Assembly: GCA_020349945.1 (NCBI GenBank)
Contig: CP070704.1
Coordinates: forward strand, 1,408,018 to 1,461,021
Reading direction: 5' to 3'
Length of the DNA: 53,004 nt
From: Deltaproteobacteria bacterium
GTDB taxonomy: Bacteria > Desulfobacterota > DSM-4660 > Desulfatiglandales > B25-G16
The position numbers were made by a program, and so were the translations under genes. This document shows positions 52,310 to 53,004 of this stretch, piece by piece. A model generated the notes under the pieces. The model worked only from the letters and a program-made list of their open reading frames with translations, was not told where the DNA came from and searched no databases. The first letter of the stretch is position 1. Every line of letters begins with the position of its first letter.

Positions 52310-53004
52310 ATGAGCCATCCCGCCTATATAATCCGAAATTATCGCCCCGGGGATTTGGATAACTTAATCCGGTTGCAGGCTGAGGTCGAGAGACTGACGG
52401 AGACATGCCTATGCACTTTACTGCAGGACTTGGTTGAGGGTATTGGTCTGCCAAATCATTTTCCAGAAGACAACCTATTTGTAGTTGAAGCAGCCGGGCA
52501 TACCGTGGGATATCTGGATGTCAAGCCTGAGCTGAACATTAAGCGGGCTGTTTTCAGCTACCTGGTGCACCCCAAACATCGAAGAGGGAATTTCGCCAAG
52601 GGGCTTGTCGAGCGCGCTGTCCACCGGGCCAGCGAGCTAAGGGCAAGGGTAGCCCATGTGAATATTTCACAACAGAGTGCGGCGGATAAGAGGCTGTTCT
52701 CTGTAATGGGCTTCAGATTCGTCCGCCGTTTTCTTGAACTAAGGATGGATCTTTCTAAGGCTCATTTTGTGAAGATCAGTCACACTGCCCCTCCGTGCCG
52801 CCGCCTGAGACGAGGTGAGGAAGATCAACTGGTGCAAATTCAAAATCGTTCCTTTGCCAATACCTGGGGCTATAGCCCGAACACCATAGAAGAGATAGTT
52901 TACCGTACGAGTCTTCCCAATTGCTCCCCGGAGGATGTAGTCCTGGCCTCTGATGGGGGTCAGCCCATTGGGTATTGCTGGACAAGGATAAACCTTGGAG
53001 ACAA
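52310..53004 (+). CDS. GNAT-family acetyltransferase, 3' end outside the window
   Basis: The frame is open from 52310 to the window end, 231 codons. The first domain (about 1-150) has YLVHPKHRRGNFAKGLVERA, a motif A of GNAT proteins, and a second GNAT-like domain begins near LRRGEEDQLVQIQ. This layout resembles tandem GNAT enzymes of the mycothiol synthase kind. The start is uncertain: an ATG at 52268 in the same frame adds 14 residues. A PIG-L deacetylase next door on the opposite strand could share a pathway. The gap 52014-52309 shows no other feature. Confidence 0.8.
   Translation, partial: MSHPAYIIRNYRPGDLDNLIRLQAEVERLTETCLCTLLQDLVEGIGLPNHFPEDNLFVVEAAGHTVGYLDVKPELNIKRAVFSYLVHPKHRRGNFAKGLVERAVHRASELRARVAHVNISQQSAADKRLFSVMGFRFVRRFLELRMDLSKAHFVKISHTAPPCRRLRRGEEDQLVQIQNRSFANTWGYSPNTIEEIVYRTSLPNCSPEDVVLASDGGQPIGYCWTRINLGD

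Overview
The window reads as part of the chromosome of a strictly anaerobic bacterium. It carries NfnAB transhydrogenase subunits, two NuoE/NuoF/NuoG-like soluble iron-sulfur modules, a four-subunit pyruvate:ferredoxin oxidoreductase, an AMP-forming acetyl-CoA synthetase, a formate/nitrite-type channel and an F-type ATP synthase, and I see no respiratory oxidase. The gene content fits a syntrophic or sulfate-reducer-like lineage (Desulfobacterota or a relative). That placement is an inference. The ATP synthase subunits look somewhat like those of other anaerobic phyla, so the block may be mosaic.

The left half (1-35.5 kb) alternates metabolic operons with recurring two-component modules. First come the tail of a response regulator (1-315), a receiver-NuoE fusion (493-1494), a NuoG-like protein, NfnA, NfnB and NuoF. 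Next is a signalling block: Cache-HAMP histidine kinase, lone receiver, receiver with a small helical C-terminal domain, and a receiver-FNT channel fusion (7.6-11.8 kb). Then an acetate block: GNAT, acetyl-CoA synthetase, PAS kinase, receiver and AcuC-like deacetylase (12.1-17.7 kb). The ATP synthase operon (18.0-24.9 kb) runs straight into an RsbRD_N-like sensor and a second copy of the signalling block (24.9-29.1 kb). POR with a second NuoEFG-like set follows (29.5-35.5 kb). A conserved intergenic element of about 130-145 bases occurs three times, in front of the acetate, ATP synthase and POR operons.

The most unusual result is that two closely related receiver domains, with similar linkers, are fused to unrelated metabolic proteins: a NADH-dehydrogenase-type [2Fe-2S] subunit and a formate/nitrite channel. 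Both sit beside kinases and single-domain receivers. I infer that phosphoryl signalling may act directly on electron-transfer and formate-transport proteins rather than only on transcription. The acetate block adds a second post-translational layer, since acetyltransferase, deacetylase and synthetase lie together. Fragments of receiver genes, an apparent loss of a start ATG in one kinase, and long identical blocks between regulator copies show that this array is being duplicated and remodelled.

The right half (35.5-53 kb) is ordinary accessory sequence with many unrelated short units: HIT protein, SurE, a KAS III-like enzyme, a SagB-type nitroreductase, a PEBP protein, penicillin acylase, an iron-sulfur protein, a PLP decarboxylase next to a radical SAM protein, an HD protein, a flavodoxin, a TPR protein, an MBL hydrolase, a PIG-L deacetylase and a GNAT protein cut by the window end. 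The longer gaps here contain short palindromic AT-rich repeats, a boxed palindromic element and a probable transposase fragment. No rRNA, tRNA or CRISPR array was found.
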